From positions 1-64,000 of the forward strand of contig NZ_JAJGNJ010000002.1 of NCBI RefSeq assembly GCF_020781835.1: a stretch of 64,000 nt of DNA. Direction: 5' to 3'. This DNA is from Microbacterium testaceum. Lineage in GTDB: Bacteria > Actinomycetota > Actinomycetes > Actinomycetales > Microbacteriaceae. The notes beneath the pieces were generated by a model. It was not told the DNA's origin. It did not search any database and saw only the letters and a program-made list of their open reading frames with translations. The position numbers and the translations under genes were made by a program. Shown one piece after another: positions 16,902 through 25,724 of the stretch (the first letter of the stretch is position 1; each line of letters opens with the position of its first letter).

Positions 16902-17804
16902 ATGGATGCCACGAACGTCCGCGCTGACGACCTCCTGATGCTCCTCGCGGTCGCTCGGACCGGCCGCTACACCGCCGCAGCGCAGGTACGCGGCGTCGAC
17001 CACACCACCGTCGCGAGACGCATCGCCGCCCTCGAGGACGCACTCGGCGGGCGCGTCGTCGCCGCCTCGGGCCGCGGCTGGGAGCTCACCGCACTCGGGC
17101 AGCACGCCGTCGAGACGGCGGGCCGCATCGAGGCCGCGATGTCACGGCTGTCCGGCGGGGGAGAGGAGCCCGATCCGGTGTCCGGGGTCGTCAGGATGTC
17201 GGCCACCGACGGCTTCAGCGCCTACATCGCCTCTCCCGCGATCGCGGCGTTGCGTCAGCGGCATCCCGAGCTCTCTGTCGAGATCGTGGCGACGCAACGA
17301 CGGGCCGCCCTGCACCGTCCCGGCCTCGACCTGGAGGTGGTGGTGGGGGAGCCGCAGACATCGCGTGGCACCGCGACCCGGCTCGGCACGTACACCCTCG
17401 GAATGTACGCGTCGCGGGCGTACCTGGAGCGCGAGGGGACGCCTCGCGACCTCGCCGAGCTGGAGCGCCACCGACTCGTCTACTTCGTCGACTCGATGCT
17501 GCAGGTGGAGGCGCTCGACCTTCCGCGACGGCTCGTGCCGCGCATGCGCGACGGCGTCACGTCGACCAATGTGTTCGTGCACGTGGAAGCGACACGGGTA
17601 GGTGCCGGAATCGGCATGCTTCCGTGTTTCGCCGCGGACCGGCACGACGATCTGGTGCGTCTGCTGCCCGAGAGCGTCGACGAACGCCTGCCGTATTGGA
17701 TGATCGTGCGCTCGGATTCGTTGCGGATCCCCGCCGTGGCGGCCCTCGCGGACGCCCTCCGCGCGCAGACCGCGCTGTCTCAGCCCATGCTCGACGGCGC
17801 GTGA
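16902..17804 (+). CDS. LysR family transcriptional regulator
   Basis: About 300 aa from the ATG at 16902. N-terminal winged helix (DDLLMLLAVARTGRYTAAAQVRGVDHTTVARRIAALEDALGGRVV) and a periplasmic-binding-like effector domain (ATDGFSAYIASPAI..., VGAGIGMLPCFAADR). Divergent from the MHS transporter/hydroxybutyrate dehydrogenase operon, its likely target. Ligand unknown. Confidence 0.88.
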   Translation: MDATNVRADDLLMLLAVARTGRYTAAAQVRGVDHTTVARRIAALEDALGGRVVAASGRGWELTALGQHAVETAGRIEAAMSRLSGGGEEPDPVSGVVRMSATDGFSAYIASPAIAALRQRHPELSVEIVATQRRAALHRPGLDLEVVVGEPQTSRGTATRLGTYTLGMYASRAYLEREGTPRDLAELERHRLVYFVDSMLQVEALDLPRRLVPRMRDGVTSTNVFVHVEATRVGAGIGMLPCFAADRHDDLVRLLPESVDERLPYWMIVRSDSLRIPAVAALADALRAQTALSQPMLDGA

Positions 17805-17847
17805 GTCGTATACGCGCCGCCGCATACCTCCCACGTCTCTCCTTCGC

Positions 17848-17905
17848 CGAGTGTCCAAGACACGCCGTATCCGGCAGTACCCATGCGGCGTGTCTTGGAC
17901 ACTCG
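17848..17905. terminator. 20-bp perfect inverted repeat between convergent genes
   Basis: CGAGTGTCCAAGACACGCCG (17848-17867) pairs fully with CGGCGTGTCTTGGACACTCG (17886-17905) around an 18-base loop. It lies between lysR and the monooxygenase gene, which converge, and should act as a bidirectional terminator. Each arm also holds its own small palindrome GTGTC-CAA-GACAC. Confidence 0.8.
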
Positions 17906-17974
17906 ACATGGAGCGGAGAGCCCGACGCGGAGGGCGGCGCGGAGCACTCGGCGCGGAGGGCGGCGCGGAGGGGG

Positions 17975-19108
17975 TCAGCGGCCGGCGACGCCGATCGGGT
18001 CGCCGGTGCGGGCGAGGTCGGCCTCGAGTTCGCGCACGATCGGGATCACGGTCTCGCCGAACCGCTCGAGTTCTTCCTGGAAGTGCAGGAACCCCAGAAG
18101 GAAGAGGTCGACGCCGCGCTTCTTGTACTCGATGATCCGCTCGGCGATCTGCTGCGCGTCGCCGAAGAGCTGGGTGCGGAACCCGTCGTTGTACTGCACG
18201 AGGTCGTCGAACGACGAGTCGGCCCACATGCCCTTCTTGTCGCTGGTGGCGTTGCCCGCCTCCTGCACGCTCTTGCGGAATCCCTCGACCGCGCCGTCGT
18301 CGGCGTGCGCGATGATCTCGCGCAGCTGCTGCTCGGCTTCGGCGCGGCTGTCCCGCTGGATCACGAAGCCGTTGAGGCCGAAGCGCGTCCGGCGTCCGTG
18401 CTCCGCCGCGACACGGGTGACGTCGTCGTACTGCTCGGTGAAGCCGTCGAAGTCCTTGCCGTTCGAGAAGTACCAGTCGGCGTAGGCGCCGCCGTTGAAG
18501 CGGGCCGCGGTGGAGTTGCCGCCCTGGAAGATGTCCGGGTGGGCGCGCCCCGGCACGTCGTACGGGAACGGACGCAGCGTGAAGTCGGTGATGTCGTAGT
18601 ACTTGCCGTGGAACGAGAACTTCTCCTGCGTCCACAGGCCGCGCAGGACCTGGATGAACTCCGCGGCACGCTCGTAACGCTCGTCGTGCTCGAGCCACTC
18701 GAGGCCCAGGTCGGTGTACTCGTCCTTGAACCAGCCGCTCACGACGTTGACCGCGGCGCGGCCGTGAGAGAACTGGTCCGCGGTGTTGATGAACTTCGCG
18801 AGGACCGCCGGATGCCAGATGCCGGGGTGGATGGCCGAGATCACCTTCAGCTTCTCGGTGGCGAGCAGCAGTGCGAGGCTGATCGACGTGGACTCGTGCT
18901 GCTGTGCGGCGCCGTAGCTGGAGGCGTACCGCACCTGACTGAGCGCGTACTCGAAGCCGACGCGCTCGGCGGTGCGTGCGAGTTCGACGTTGTACTCCAG
19001 GCTCCAGTCGGTGCGCTGGGGGATCGAGCTGATCACCAGACCGCCGCTGACGTTCGGCACCCAGTAGGCGAACTTCAGCGGCTCATGCGTGGGGGCGATG
19101 TCGTTCAT
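17975..19108 (-). CDS. flavin-dependent monooxygenase, dimethylsulfone type (SfnG-like)
   Basis: 377-aa LLM-class (luciferase-like) FMNH2-dependent monooxygenase. The start FAYWVPNVSGGLVISSIPQRT and the internal HDERYERAAEFIQVLRGLWT, VNVVSGWFKDEY and FQGGNST motifs match the dimethylsulfone monooxygenase SfnG group, which cleaves dimethylsulfone to methanesulfinate as a sulfur source. It is divergent from a second LLM enzyme, a typical sulfonate/sulfone scavenging arrangement. A flavin reductase is not found nearby. Assignment to SfnG is by remembered family pattern. Confidence 0.82.
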   Translation of the reverse strand: MNDIAPTHEPLKFAYWVPNVSGGLVISSIPQRTDWSLEYNVELARTAERVGFEYALSQVRYASSYGAAQQHESTSISLALLLATEKLKVISAIHPGIWHPAVLAKFINTADQFSHGRAAVNVVSGWFKDEYTDLGLEWLEHDERYERAAEFIQVLRGLWTQEKFSFHGKYYDITDFTLRPFPYDVPGRAHPDIFQGGNSTAARFNGGAYADWYFSNGKDFDGFTEQYDDVTRVAAEHGRRTRFGLNGFVIQRDSRAEAEQQLREIIAHADDGAVEGFRKSVQEAGNATSDKKGMWADSSFDDLVQYNDGFRTQLFGDAQQIAERIIEYKKRGVDLFLLGFLHFQEELERFGETVIPIVRELEADLARTGDPIGVAGR

Positions 19109-19230
19109 GGAACCTCCTCGTGACGGGACCCGGCTACGGTCGCACCCCCCGCGAGGGCGGTCAACGACATATGACGGCCCGTGTCCTCGCGTGACGACAC
19201 ACTCCGTACAGCCGGGTGAGGATGGATGCC

Positions 19231-20292
19231 ATGACTTCCCCCCAGCGCGTCCGCTTCGGTTACTGGACCCCGATCTTCGGCGGATGGCTCCGCAACGTCG
19301 ACGACGAGCAGACCCCTGTGTCGTTCGCGCACATCGCGGAGATCGCGCGCGCTGCGGAGGAGGGCGGCTTCGACCTGACGCTGATCCCCGAGTTGAACCT
19401 CAACGACATCAAGGGCGTCGAGGCGCCGTCCCTCGATGCCTGGGCGGTGACCGCGGGGTTGGCCGCCGTGACCTCGAAGCTCGAACTCCTCGCCGCTGTG
19501 CGGCCGGGCTTCCACAGCCCCTTCCACACCGCGAAGCAGGCGGCGACGATCGACGAGATAAGCGGCGGCCGGTTCACCCTCAACGTCGTTTCCGCGTGGT
19601 GGGCGGAGGAGGCCAAGCAGTACGACGGCCTCTTCAGCGCACACGACGACCGCTATGCCCGCACGATCGAGTGGGTCGAGGTGCTGCGCGGACTGTGGAC
19701 GCAGACGCCGTTCGCCTTCGAGGGCGAGTACTACCGCACCGAAGGCACCTACCTCGAGCCGAAGCCCCGCGTGATCCCGCGTCTGTACGCCGGAGGCGAG
19801 AGCGAGGCCGGTCGCACGGCGATCACCCGCTTCGCCGACGCCTATCTCACCCACGGCGGCACCCTCGACGAGCTCGAGACGAAGGTGGGGGACATGCGGC
19901 GACGCCGCGCGGAGGCGGGCGCGACACCGTTCGAGGCCTTCGGCATGGCGGCGTACGCGATCGTCCGCGACACCGAGGAAGAGGCGCAGGCCGAGATCGA
20001 CCGCATCACCGACGTGCGCGGGGGAGCGGCCTACGGCTCGTACCAGGAGTTCGTGAGCAAGTCGAAGCTCGACACCCAGGTCGACCTCAAGGAGTACTCG
20101 GTCTCGAACCGGGGCCTCCGCCCCAACCTCGTCGGTACGCCCGACCAGGTCGCCGAGCGCATCATCGCGTTCGCGAACGTCGGCGTCTCGACGCTGCTGC
20201 TGCAGTTCTCGCCCCACCTGCCTGAGCTGCAGCGCTTCGCCGCCGAGGTGATCCCGCGCGTGCGGCGCCTCGAGGCGCTGCGCGACGCCTGA
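19231..20292 (+). CDS. LLM class flavin-dependent monooxygenase (alkanesulfonate-type)
   Basis: About 353 aa. TIM-barrel luciferase-like protein: FGYWTPIFGGWLRNV, LAAVRPGFHSPFHTAKQAATIDEISGGRFTLNVVSAWW, YARTIEWVEVLRGLWTQTPFAFEGEYY and PRLYAGGESEAGR are characteristic of SsuD/MsuD-like desulfonating oxygenases. The ATG at 19231 is preferred because GGTGAGG lies eight bases upstream; an in-frame ATG at 19222 and a GTG at 19216 are alternatives. With the divergent SfnG-like gene it probably releases sulfite from methylated sulfur compounds. Confidence 0.82.
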   Translation: MTSPQRVRFGYWTPIFGGWLRNVDDEQTPVSFAHIAEIARAAEEGGFDLTLIPELNLNDIKGVEAPSLDAWAVTAGLAAVTSKLELLAAVRPGFHSPFHTAKQAATIDEISGGRFTLNVVSAWWAEEAKQYDGLFSAHDDRYARTIEWVEVLRGLWTQTPFAFEGEYYRTEGTYLEPKPRVIPRLYAGGESEAGRTAITRFADAYLTHGGTLDELETKVGDMRRRRAEAGATPFEAFGMAAYAIVRDTEEEAQAEIDRITDVRGGAAYGSYQEFVSKSKLDTQVDLKEYSVSNRGLRPNLVGTPDQVAERIIAFANVGVSTLLLQFSPHLPELQRFAAEVIPRVRRLEALRDA

Positions 20293-20331
20293 CGCCGCGC
20301 TGCGGGTTCCGCGTCGCGACCCGGGTCCGGG

Positions 20332-20556
20332 TCCGGGCTACGCCGGGGACCCGGGGCGGGTCCGGGCTACGCCGGGGACCCGGGGCGGGCCCGGGCTACG
20401 CCGCACCCCGTTGGGTCTCCCACCAGCCGACGCGGACGCCGGCGCGTCGACGCCGGCCAGGACGCCGGCGCACGCACGGACGCCGGGGTACCGACGCCGA
20501 TCGGGACGTCGGCGCACGCACGGACGCCGGCATGTCGACGCCGGGGCGCGCACGGG
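20332..20556. repeat. tandem 29-bp repeat and GACGCCGG-rich repeat tract
   Basis: The 302-base gap 20293-20594 has no gene. 20332-20360 and 20361-20389 are two exact tandem copies of a 29-base unit beginning TCCGGGCTACGCCGGGG, with a third partial copy to about 20403. Further on, GACGCCGG occurs repeatedly (20434-20556), with GGCGCACGCACGGACGCCGG present twice (20467-20486 and 20511-20530, the latter starting with TCGGCGC). The tract may terminate both convergent genes. Confidence 0.8.
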
Positions 20557-20594
20557 AAGGCCTAGAACCGCCCCGCCTCCCGGAATCCGGCCCC

Positions 20595-21914
20595 TTACGC
20601 CGCCGCGCGGAGCGCCTGGTCGAGGTCGGCGATGAGGTCGGCGGCATCCTCGAGTCCGATCGACAGGCGGATGAGCCCGTCGTGGATGCCGAGGCGGTCT
20701 CGGATCTCCTGCGTGAAGCCGAGGTGCGTCGTGGTGGCGGGGTGCAGCGCCATCGACCGCGTGTCGCCGATGTTCGTCATACGGCTGAACAGGCGCAGTG
20801 CGTCGAAGAAGCGCTCGGCGCCGTCGCGTCCGCCGCGCACCGTGAACGAGAACACCGACCCGGTGAGGCCGCTGTAGTCGCGGACGGCGAGCGCATGCTG
20901 CGGGTGCGAGGGGAGGCCGGCGAAGTCGACGCTCTCGACGAGCGCATGTCCGTCGAGCCATTCGGCGATCTCGCGGGCGGATGCCAGGTGCTGACGCATC
21001 CGCACCGAGAGTGTCTCCATGCCCTGCTGCAGCAGGAAGCCGTTCAGCGGCGACAGTGCGGGGCCGGTGTCGTTGGCGATGCCGAACCGGAGATACAGCT
21101 CGAAGGCGCGGGGACCGAAGGCGTCGACGAACGAGGCGCGTCCGGCGATCGGGGTCTCGGTGATGCCGGGGTAGGGACGCGTGGCTCCGGCCCAGTCGAA
21201 CGTTCCCCCGTCGACGATGGCGCCGGCGAGGTTGGCACCGTGACCGGAGAGGAACTTCGTCGCGGAGTGCACGACGACGTGGGCACCCTGCTCGAAGGGA
21301 CGAAGCAGGAACGGCGTCGCGATCGTGTTGTCGACGACGAGGGGCAGGCCGTGGCGTGCGGCGATCCGCGCGACGTGCGCGATGTCGACGACGTCGTTCT
21401 TGGGGTTGGGGAGCGTCTCGGTGAAGATCGCCTTCGTCTCGGGGCGGATCAGGGCGTCCCACTCGGCGTCGTCTTCCGGATCCCAGACGTACTCGACGGT
21501 GACGCCCATCCGCGCGAACGTGCGGCCGAACAGCACCCGCGTGCCGCTGTAGATGCTCGCGGTCGACACGATGTGCTCGCCCGCACCCGCGAGTCCCAAG
21601 AGCGTCGTCGTGATGGCCGCCTGCCCCGACCCGACGACGAGCGCCCCCGTTCCGCCTTCGAGAGACGCGAGTCGCGCTTCGGCGACCTGGTTCGTGGGGT
21701 TGAGGTTGCGCGAGTACAGATGCCCGAGGTCGGAGCCGCCGAAGCGGTCGGTCGCCTCTTGGAACGACGCGAACCGGTACGCCGCCGAGAGGTGCACGGG
21801 CGTGACACGGGAGCCGTGCGTGAGATCTTCGACCTCACCGGCGTGCACCTGTCGGGTCGCGAATCCGAATCCGTCCCAGTCGCGGTGGGGTTCTGCCGGC
21901 TCAGCCACGCACAC
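20595..21914 (-). CDS. O-acetylhomoserine sulfhydrylase (MetY-type)
   Basis: 439-aa PLP enzyme of the Cys/Met metabolism family that makes homocysteine from O-acetylhomoserine and sulfide. PLP-lysine motif SATKFLSGHG, the phosphate-binding SGQAAITTTLL region, and the typical start FATRQVHAG...TPVHLSAAYRF are visible. The GTG at 21914 has GAGG six bases upstream and overlaps the 3' end of the ATP-grasp gene by 14 bases, so the two are coupled. Neighbouring sulfur-scavenging oxygenases fit a sulfur assimilation block. Confidence 0.9.
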   Translation of the reverse strand: MCVAEPAEPHRDWDGFGFATRQVHAGEVEDLTHGSRVTPVHLSAAYRFASFQEATDRFGGSDLGHLYSRNLNPTNQVAEARLASLEGGTGALVVGSGQAAITTTLLGLAGAGEHIVSTASIYSGTRVLFGRTFARMGVTVEYVWDPEDDAEWDALIRPETKAIFTETLPNPKNDVVDIAHVARIAARHGLPLVVDNTIATPFLLRPFEQGAHVVVHSATKFLSGHGANLAGAIVDGGTFDWAGATRPYPGITETPIAGRASFVDAFGPRAFELYLRFGIANDTGPALSPLNGFLLQQGMETLSVRMRQHLASAREIAEWLDGHALVESVDFAGLPSHPQHALAVRDYSGLTGSVFSFTVRGGRDGAERFFDALRLFSRMTNIGDTRSMALHPATTTHLGFTQEIRDRLGIHDGLIRLSIGLEDAADLIADLDQALRAAA

Positions 21915-22842
21915 CGACCGCCTCGTGCGGCAGCAGCGCACCGAGCCAGCGGGCGATCTCGCGCGGCCCGGAACGAGGGGCGGATGCCTCGACGTCGGGG
22001 TTGTAGTTCGTGTTGGTGTTCACGTCGTAGGTGACGACGCGGCCGTCACGCGTCTCGATGAACTCGATGCCGGCGACGCCGATGCCCTCGGCCGCGAGGA
22101 ACGCCAGGTACCGGTCGATGATCGCGGGGTCGACGTCGTCGCGGAGGCGGAAGAGCGGCTCGGGCTCCACGCCATCGGAACCGGGGATCGCGCACGCCTC
22201 GGCCGGGCAGAGCTCGAAGCTGCCCGCGCTCGTGTCGACCCGCACGGCGTAGACGAACTCGCCCCCGACGAACTCGGCACGCGTGATGAACGGCGCCCGC
22301 GCGATCAGCAGCTCCTGCAGCAGCGTGATGCCGTCGGGGGAGGGCTCGAAGTCGGGACCGGAGACCCAGGCGGCGAACTCGGCGTGCGACTCCCACCGGC
22401 GCACGCCGAGGCCCTTGCCACCCTGGTTGTGCTTGCTGATAAAGGGAGCCTCGAAGTCCTCGGCCTTCGCCGCGAGCTGTGCGGTGCCGAAGACCGCCGC
22501 CGTGCGCGGCACCTCGATGCCGGCGTGCCGCAGGGCGGCGTGCTGCGCGACCTTGCTGACCTCGAGCTCGAGCACGTCGGCACCGTTCACGACCGTCCGC
22601 CCCCACGAGGCGAGCCACCGCAGCACGGCGCGGCCGTACTCCTTGCTCGCCGCGTGGTCGCGCGTGTGCGCCGAAGCGCTGAGGCGTGACCAGAACACCC
22701 CCTCGGGCGGCTCGACGGACAGGTCGATGGAGCCATCCGTCAGAAGCCATTCCTTCAGCGGAATACCCTCCGCTTCGAAGGCCGCCTGGAACGGCGGAAG
22801 CCACTGGGGGTTCTCATGGATCACGTACACACTGCCCGACAT
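21901..22842 (-). CDS. ATP-grasp domain protein (RimK-like ligase)
   Basis: 313 aa. Central and C-terminal regions show ATP-grasp features: FISKHNQGGKGLGVRRW (nucleotide-binding loop), LLQELLIARAPFITRAEFVGGEFVYAVRVD and the metal site VAGIEFIETRDGRVVTYDVNTNTNYN. These enzymes join a carboxylate to an amine or thiol with ATP. The N-terminal 100 residues (VIHENPQWLPPFQAAFEAEGIPL) fit a pre-ATP-grasp fold. It precedes and overlaps metY. Substrates are not known; a peptide or amino-acid ligase acting near methionine synthesis is a possibility only. Confidence 0.83.
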   Translation of the reverse strand: MSGSVYVIHENPQWLPPFQAAFEAEGIPLKEWLLTDGSIDLSVEPPEGVFWSRLSASAHTRDHAASKEYGRAVLRWLASWGRTVVNGADVLELEVSKVAQHAALRHAGIEVPRTAAVFGTAQLAAKAEDFEAPFISKHNQGGKGLGVRRWESHAEFAAWVSGPDFEPSPDGITLLQELLIARAPFITRAEFVGGEFVYAVRVDTSAGSFELCPAEACAIPGSDGVEPEPLFRLRDDVDPAIIDRYLAFLAAEGIGVAGIEFIETRDGRVVTYDVNTNTNYNPDVEASAPRSGPREIARWLGALLPHEAVGVRG

Positions 22843-23006
22843 GCCGCCAGGCTAACCCGGGCCTCCGACAGCGGCACAGACCCGCGTCACGCACGGTCAC
22901 GACGGCCCGCACGCACCGCACGACCGCGACGTCCCGACGCTCGCGGCCTGGCCCCCTGGCATCCGGGTGTGTATCGTCACAAGGCTGTGCCGACGGAAGG
23001 GATGCC

Positions 23007-23837
23007 ATGTCCACCGAGTACCTCGACGCGAACCGCGCCAACTGGAATGAGCGCGCGACTCTGCACGCCGCCCGCGACGGGTCGGGCTATGGCGTGCTGC
23101 GCTACGTCGAGGACCGCGGCGCACTCAGCGACGTCGTCACGTTCGACCGGCCTCTGCTCGGCGATCTCACCGGGAAGCGCGCGGTCCACCTGCAGTGCCA
23201 CATCGGCACCGACACTCTGTCGCTCGCGCGCCTGGGTGCGCGCGTGTCGGGCCTGGATTTCTCGGAGAACGCGATCGCCGAAGCCCGTCGGCTCGTCGCT
23301 GAGACCGGGGATGACGTCGATTTCGTCCAATCGGACGTCGCGCACGCCCTCGACGTCCTTCCCCCGGGTGCGTTCGATCTCGTCTACACGGGTATCGGAG
23401 CGCTGTGCTGGCTACCGTCGATCACCGAGTGGGCCGGCATCGTCGCGGATCTGCTGGCGCCGGGAGGCACGCTGCACCTCCGCGAGGGGCACCCGGTGCT
23501 GTGGTCGATGAATGAGACGCTGCCGGGCCTCACGCTCGCGTTCCCCTACTTCGAGCAGCCCGTGCCCCTGGAGTGGGATGACGACACGACCTACGTCGAG
23601 GTGCCGGTGCCGCTGCAGTCCACGCGAACGTACGAGTGGAACCGCGGGCTCGGCGAGATCGTCACCGCACTGCTCGATCGCGGTCTCCGGCTCGAAGCGC
23701 TGATCGAACACGACAGCGTCCCGTGGGAGGCGCTCTCGGGGCGCATGACCCTGCGTCCCGACGGTGAGTATGCGCTCACCGAGCAGCCGTCGGTCATGCC
23801 GCTGAGCTACACGATCCGGGCGTCGAAGCCGGCCTGA
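23007..23837 (+). CDS. class I SAM-dependent methyltransferase
   Basis: 276 aa. SAM-binding motif HLQCHIGTDTLSLARLGARVSGLDFSENAIAEAR and the post-I acidic residue are clear; FDLVYTGIGALCWLPSITEWA is motif II. GGAAGG lies just before the ATG. The C-terminal third, from EWDDDTTYVEVPVP onward, is duplicated as a truncated copy at 24463-24729. Substrate unknown. Confidence 0.88.
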   Translation: MSTEYLDANRANWNERATLHAARDGSGYGVLRYVEDRGALSDVVTFDRPLLGDLTGKRAVHLQCHIGTDTLSLARLGARVSGLDFSENAIAEARRLVAETGDDVDFVQSDVAHALDVLPPGAFDLVYTGIGALCWLPSITEWAGIVADLLAPGGTLHLREGHPVLWSMNETLPGLTLAFPYFEQPVPLEWDDDTTYVEVPVPLQSTRTYEWNRGLGEIVTALLDRGLRLEALIEHDSVPWEALSGRMTLRPDGEYALTEQPSVMPLSYTIRASKPA

Positions 23838-23915
23838 GCGGGCGCAGGATCCTCGGCGACCAGCGGAGTGTCAAGACCCGCGAGGCCCACTCGCGTGCCG
23901 TGGAAGAGTACACCG

Positions 23916-24473
23916 ATGGAGCCGAGAGCCATCGAACGAACAGCTCCGATGACGTTCCGGAGCACCGCTGCGGCGGTCGCCGCACTCGCCCTCACCGCCG
24001 TCGGGGTAGCGGGCTGCACTGCGCAGACGACGAACGCGGACTCGCCGCCGCCCGTGGTGTCCGAGACTCCCTCACCCACGCCAACCGACGACGCTCGTGC
24101 CGACGAGGCGATGCTGCCGATCCCCGTCGACGAGATCGGCGACTGGGCGGAGACGGCGGTGCCACCCTCCGACAGCGGTGCGCTGACGGGCAGGCTGACC
24201 GGCTGGATGAGCCAGAACACGTCCCCGCATCAGCGGAACTCCTTCGAGTTTCTCGAGGCCGGCGACTATCAGGGCCAGCTCGCCTGCCGTGGTGGCGGAA
24301 CCATCGTCCTGTCCGCCGGAGAACTCGGCAGCGAGTCCCTCGCCGACACGGTCTCGTGCGACAACTCGACGATCGCGTTCGGCGTGTCCATATCGCAGAC
24401 CGGGATGACGATCGACCTCGATCTCGAGGGAGATCCGTCGATCTACGCGGTGTCACTCACGCGAATGGGGTGA
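23916..24473 (+). CDS. putative lipoprotein
   Basis: 185 aa from the ATG at 23916, preceded by GGAAGAG; an internal ATG at 23949 would also leave a complete signal peptide. The signal sequence ends in the lipobox VAGC, followed by a Ser/Pro/Thr-rich linker and a globular domain of about 120 aa with two cysteines. The end is odd: its last codons and stop (..MG-TGA) lie inside DNA homologous to the preceding methyltransferase gene, so the present C-terminus may have been created by the duplication breakpoint. No named family. Confidence 0.75.
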   Translation: MEPRAIERTAPMTFRSTAAAVAALALTAVGVAGCTAQTTNADSPPPVVSETPSPTPTDDARADEAMLPIPVDEIGDWAETAVPPSDSGALTGRLTGWMSQNTSPHQRNSFEFLEAGDYQGQLACRGGGTIVLSAGELGSESLADTVSCDNSTIAFGVSISQTGMTIDLDLEGDPSIYAVSLTRMG

Positions 24474-24729
24474 CGACACCGCCTACGTCGAGGTTCCGGT
24501 GCCGCTGCAGACCACGCGAACGTACGAGTGGAACCGCCGGCTCGGCGAGATCGTCACCGCGCTGCTCGATCGCGGGGTGCGGCTCGACGCGCTGATCGAG
24601 CACGACAGCGTCCCGTGGGAGGCTCTGCCGGGCCGCACGACCCTGCGTCCCGACGGTGAGTGTGCGCTGACGGAGCAGCCGTCGGTCATGCCGCTGAGCT
24701 ATACGATCCGCGCGTTGAAGCCGTTCTGA
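24463..24729 (+). pseudogene. truncated 3' copy of the upstream methyltransferase gene
   Basis: This stretch is closely similar to 23571-23837, the end of the intact methyltransferase gene: it encodes the same PLQTTRTYEWNR.LGEIVTALLDRG and DSVPWEALPGRTTLRPDGE segments through to the stop codon. The 5' two thirds are absent. The reading frame is open from about 24475 but lacks a proper start and ribosome binding site. It is probably the remnant of a duplicated paralogue into which, or next to which, the lipoprotein gene was placed. Confidence 0.85.
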
Positions 24730-24817
24730 CCAGGACTTCTCCGGTCGAAGATGAGAACAAGATGAGATTGTCCACAACCCTCTGAGGGTGAGCAGCGGCC
24801 CCGATTAGGTTCGGACG

Positions 24818-25114
24818 ATGCGGTACTCGGTGGATGCCACGGCGGTGACGGCCCTCGTCACCGAAGTCGCGTCATGCCTGGACGACGCGACGACAGCTGC
24901 CGCACAGGTTCTCACGGCCGCCGATGATGCGGTCGGCATCGAGACTCGAATCGTCTCCGACCCCACGCCCACCGTGTTCGGTCGGGGCGGTCCTGTCAAC
25001 GCCATCTCGTTCGGCACCGCGCCGGGATACACAATCAGCCTCGGCGGAGTGCGCGTGCCGGGCGACCCGCTCGATTACCACGACGACACCCTCACGCCAG
25101 CGCCGAGTTCCTGA
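24818..25114 (+). CDS. 98-aa hypothetical protein
   Basis: Short protein whose first 40 residues (MRYSVDATAVTALVTEVASCLDDATTAAAQVL) look like an amphipathic helix, similar in style to WXG100/ESX-like helical proteins but without a WXG motif. The remainder is Gly/Pro-rich without a clear fold. Support for translation comes from its stop codon overlapping the ATG of the next lipoprotein gene by one base (TGATG). No function assigned. Confidence 0.45.
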   Translation: MRYSVDATAVTALVTEVASCLDDATTAAAQVLTAADDAVGIETRIVSDPTPTVFGRGGPVNAISFGTAPGYTISLGGVRVPGDPLDYHDDTLTPAPSS

Positions 25115-25656
25115 TGCACTGCCTCGATCGCTGCGCCGAGAATCGCCCAATCGCCGCGAAGCGGGTGGACGCCACCCGCACCGCACTGATACTCCTCGCG
25201 GCGGGCGCGCTCGCCCTCACCGGCTGTGCACCGACCCCGCTGCCGACGTACGAAGCGGTGCGCGGCGAAGCTCAGGCCGCGATGCAGCGCGTGGTCGACG
25301 AACTCCCTGCCGGCCTCGAGGTTGCGAAGAATCCCTCGGACAATCCCTTCGGATGCTCGGGAGACGGGGTCTTCTACACGGGTCAGTGGACCATCGACAC
25401 GCCGGAGAGCTTCGACGGTCAGGCGTTCGTCGACGGGCTGCCCGCAGCCCTCGGTGAGGACTTCCTCGTCGAGGAGACACGCCTCGAGCTCAGCTACCCG
25501 GCGGTCAGCTTCATCGCCACCGGCTACGCCAACAGCACTGTCGATGTCTCCGTCCTCACACGCGACGAGGGAATCGTCGTCGATATCCTCTCGACGTCGC
25601 GATGCGCGCAGCGACCCGCGACAGAAGCGCCGCAACGCCTGACGCCGCACCCATGA
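25114..25656 (+). CDS. putative lipoprotein
   Basis: 180 aa with an N-terminal signal ending in the lipobox LTGC (about residue 38), preceded by an Arg/Lys-containing n-region. The mature part has about 140 residues including two conserved-looking cysteines (FGCSGDG and RCAQ). Its start overlaps the stop of the 98-aa gene. Some lipoproteins of this kind occur in actinobacterial gene clusters with unknown roles; no family recognised. Confidence 0.7.
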   Translation: MHCLDRCAENRPIAAKRVDATRTALILLAAGALALTGCAPTPLPTYEAVRGEAQAAMQRVVDELPAGLEVAKNPSDNPFGCSGDGVFYTGQWTIDTPESFDGQAFVDGLPAALGEDFLVEETRLELSYPAVSFIATGYANSTVDVSVLTRDEGIVVDILSTSRCAQRPATEAPQRLTPHP

Positions 25657-25724
25657 CGAACGTCACCCCCACAAGGTGACCGCCGCCCCAGGCACGGGGC
25701 ACGGCGCCGGGCCAGCATGAGGAC

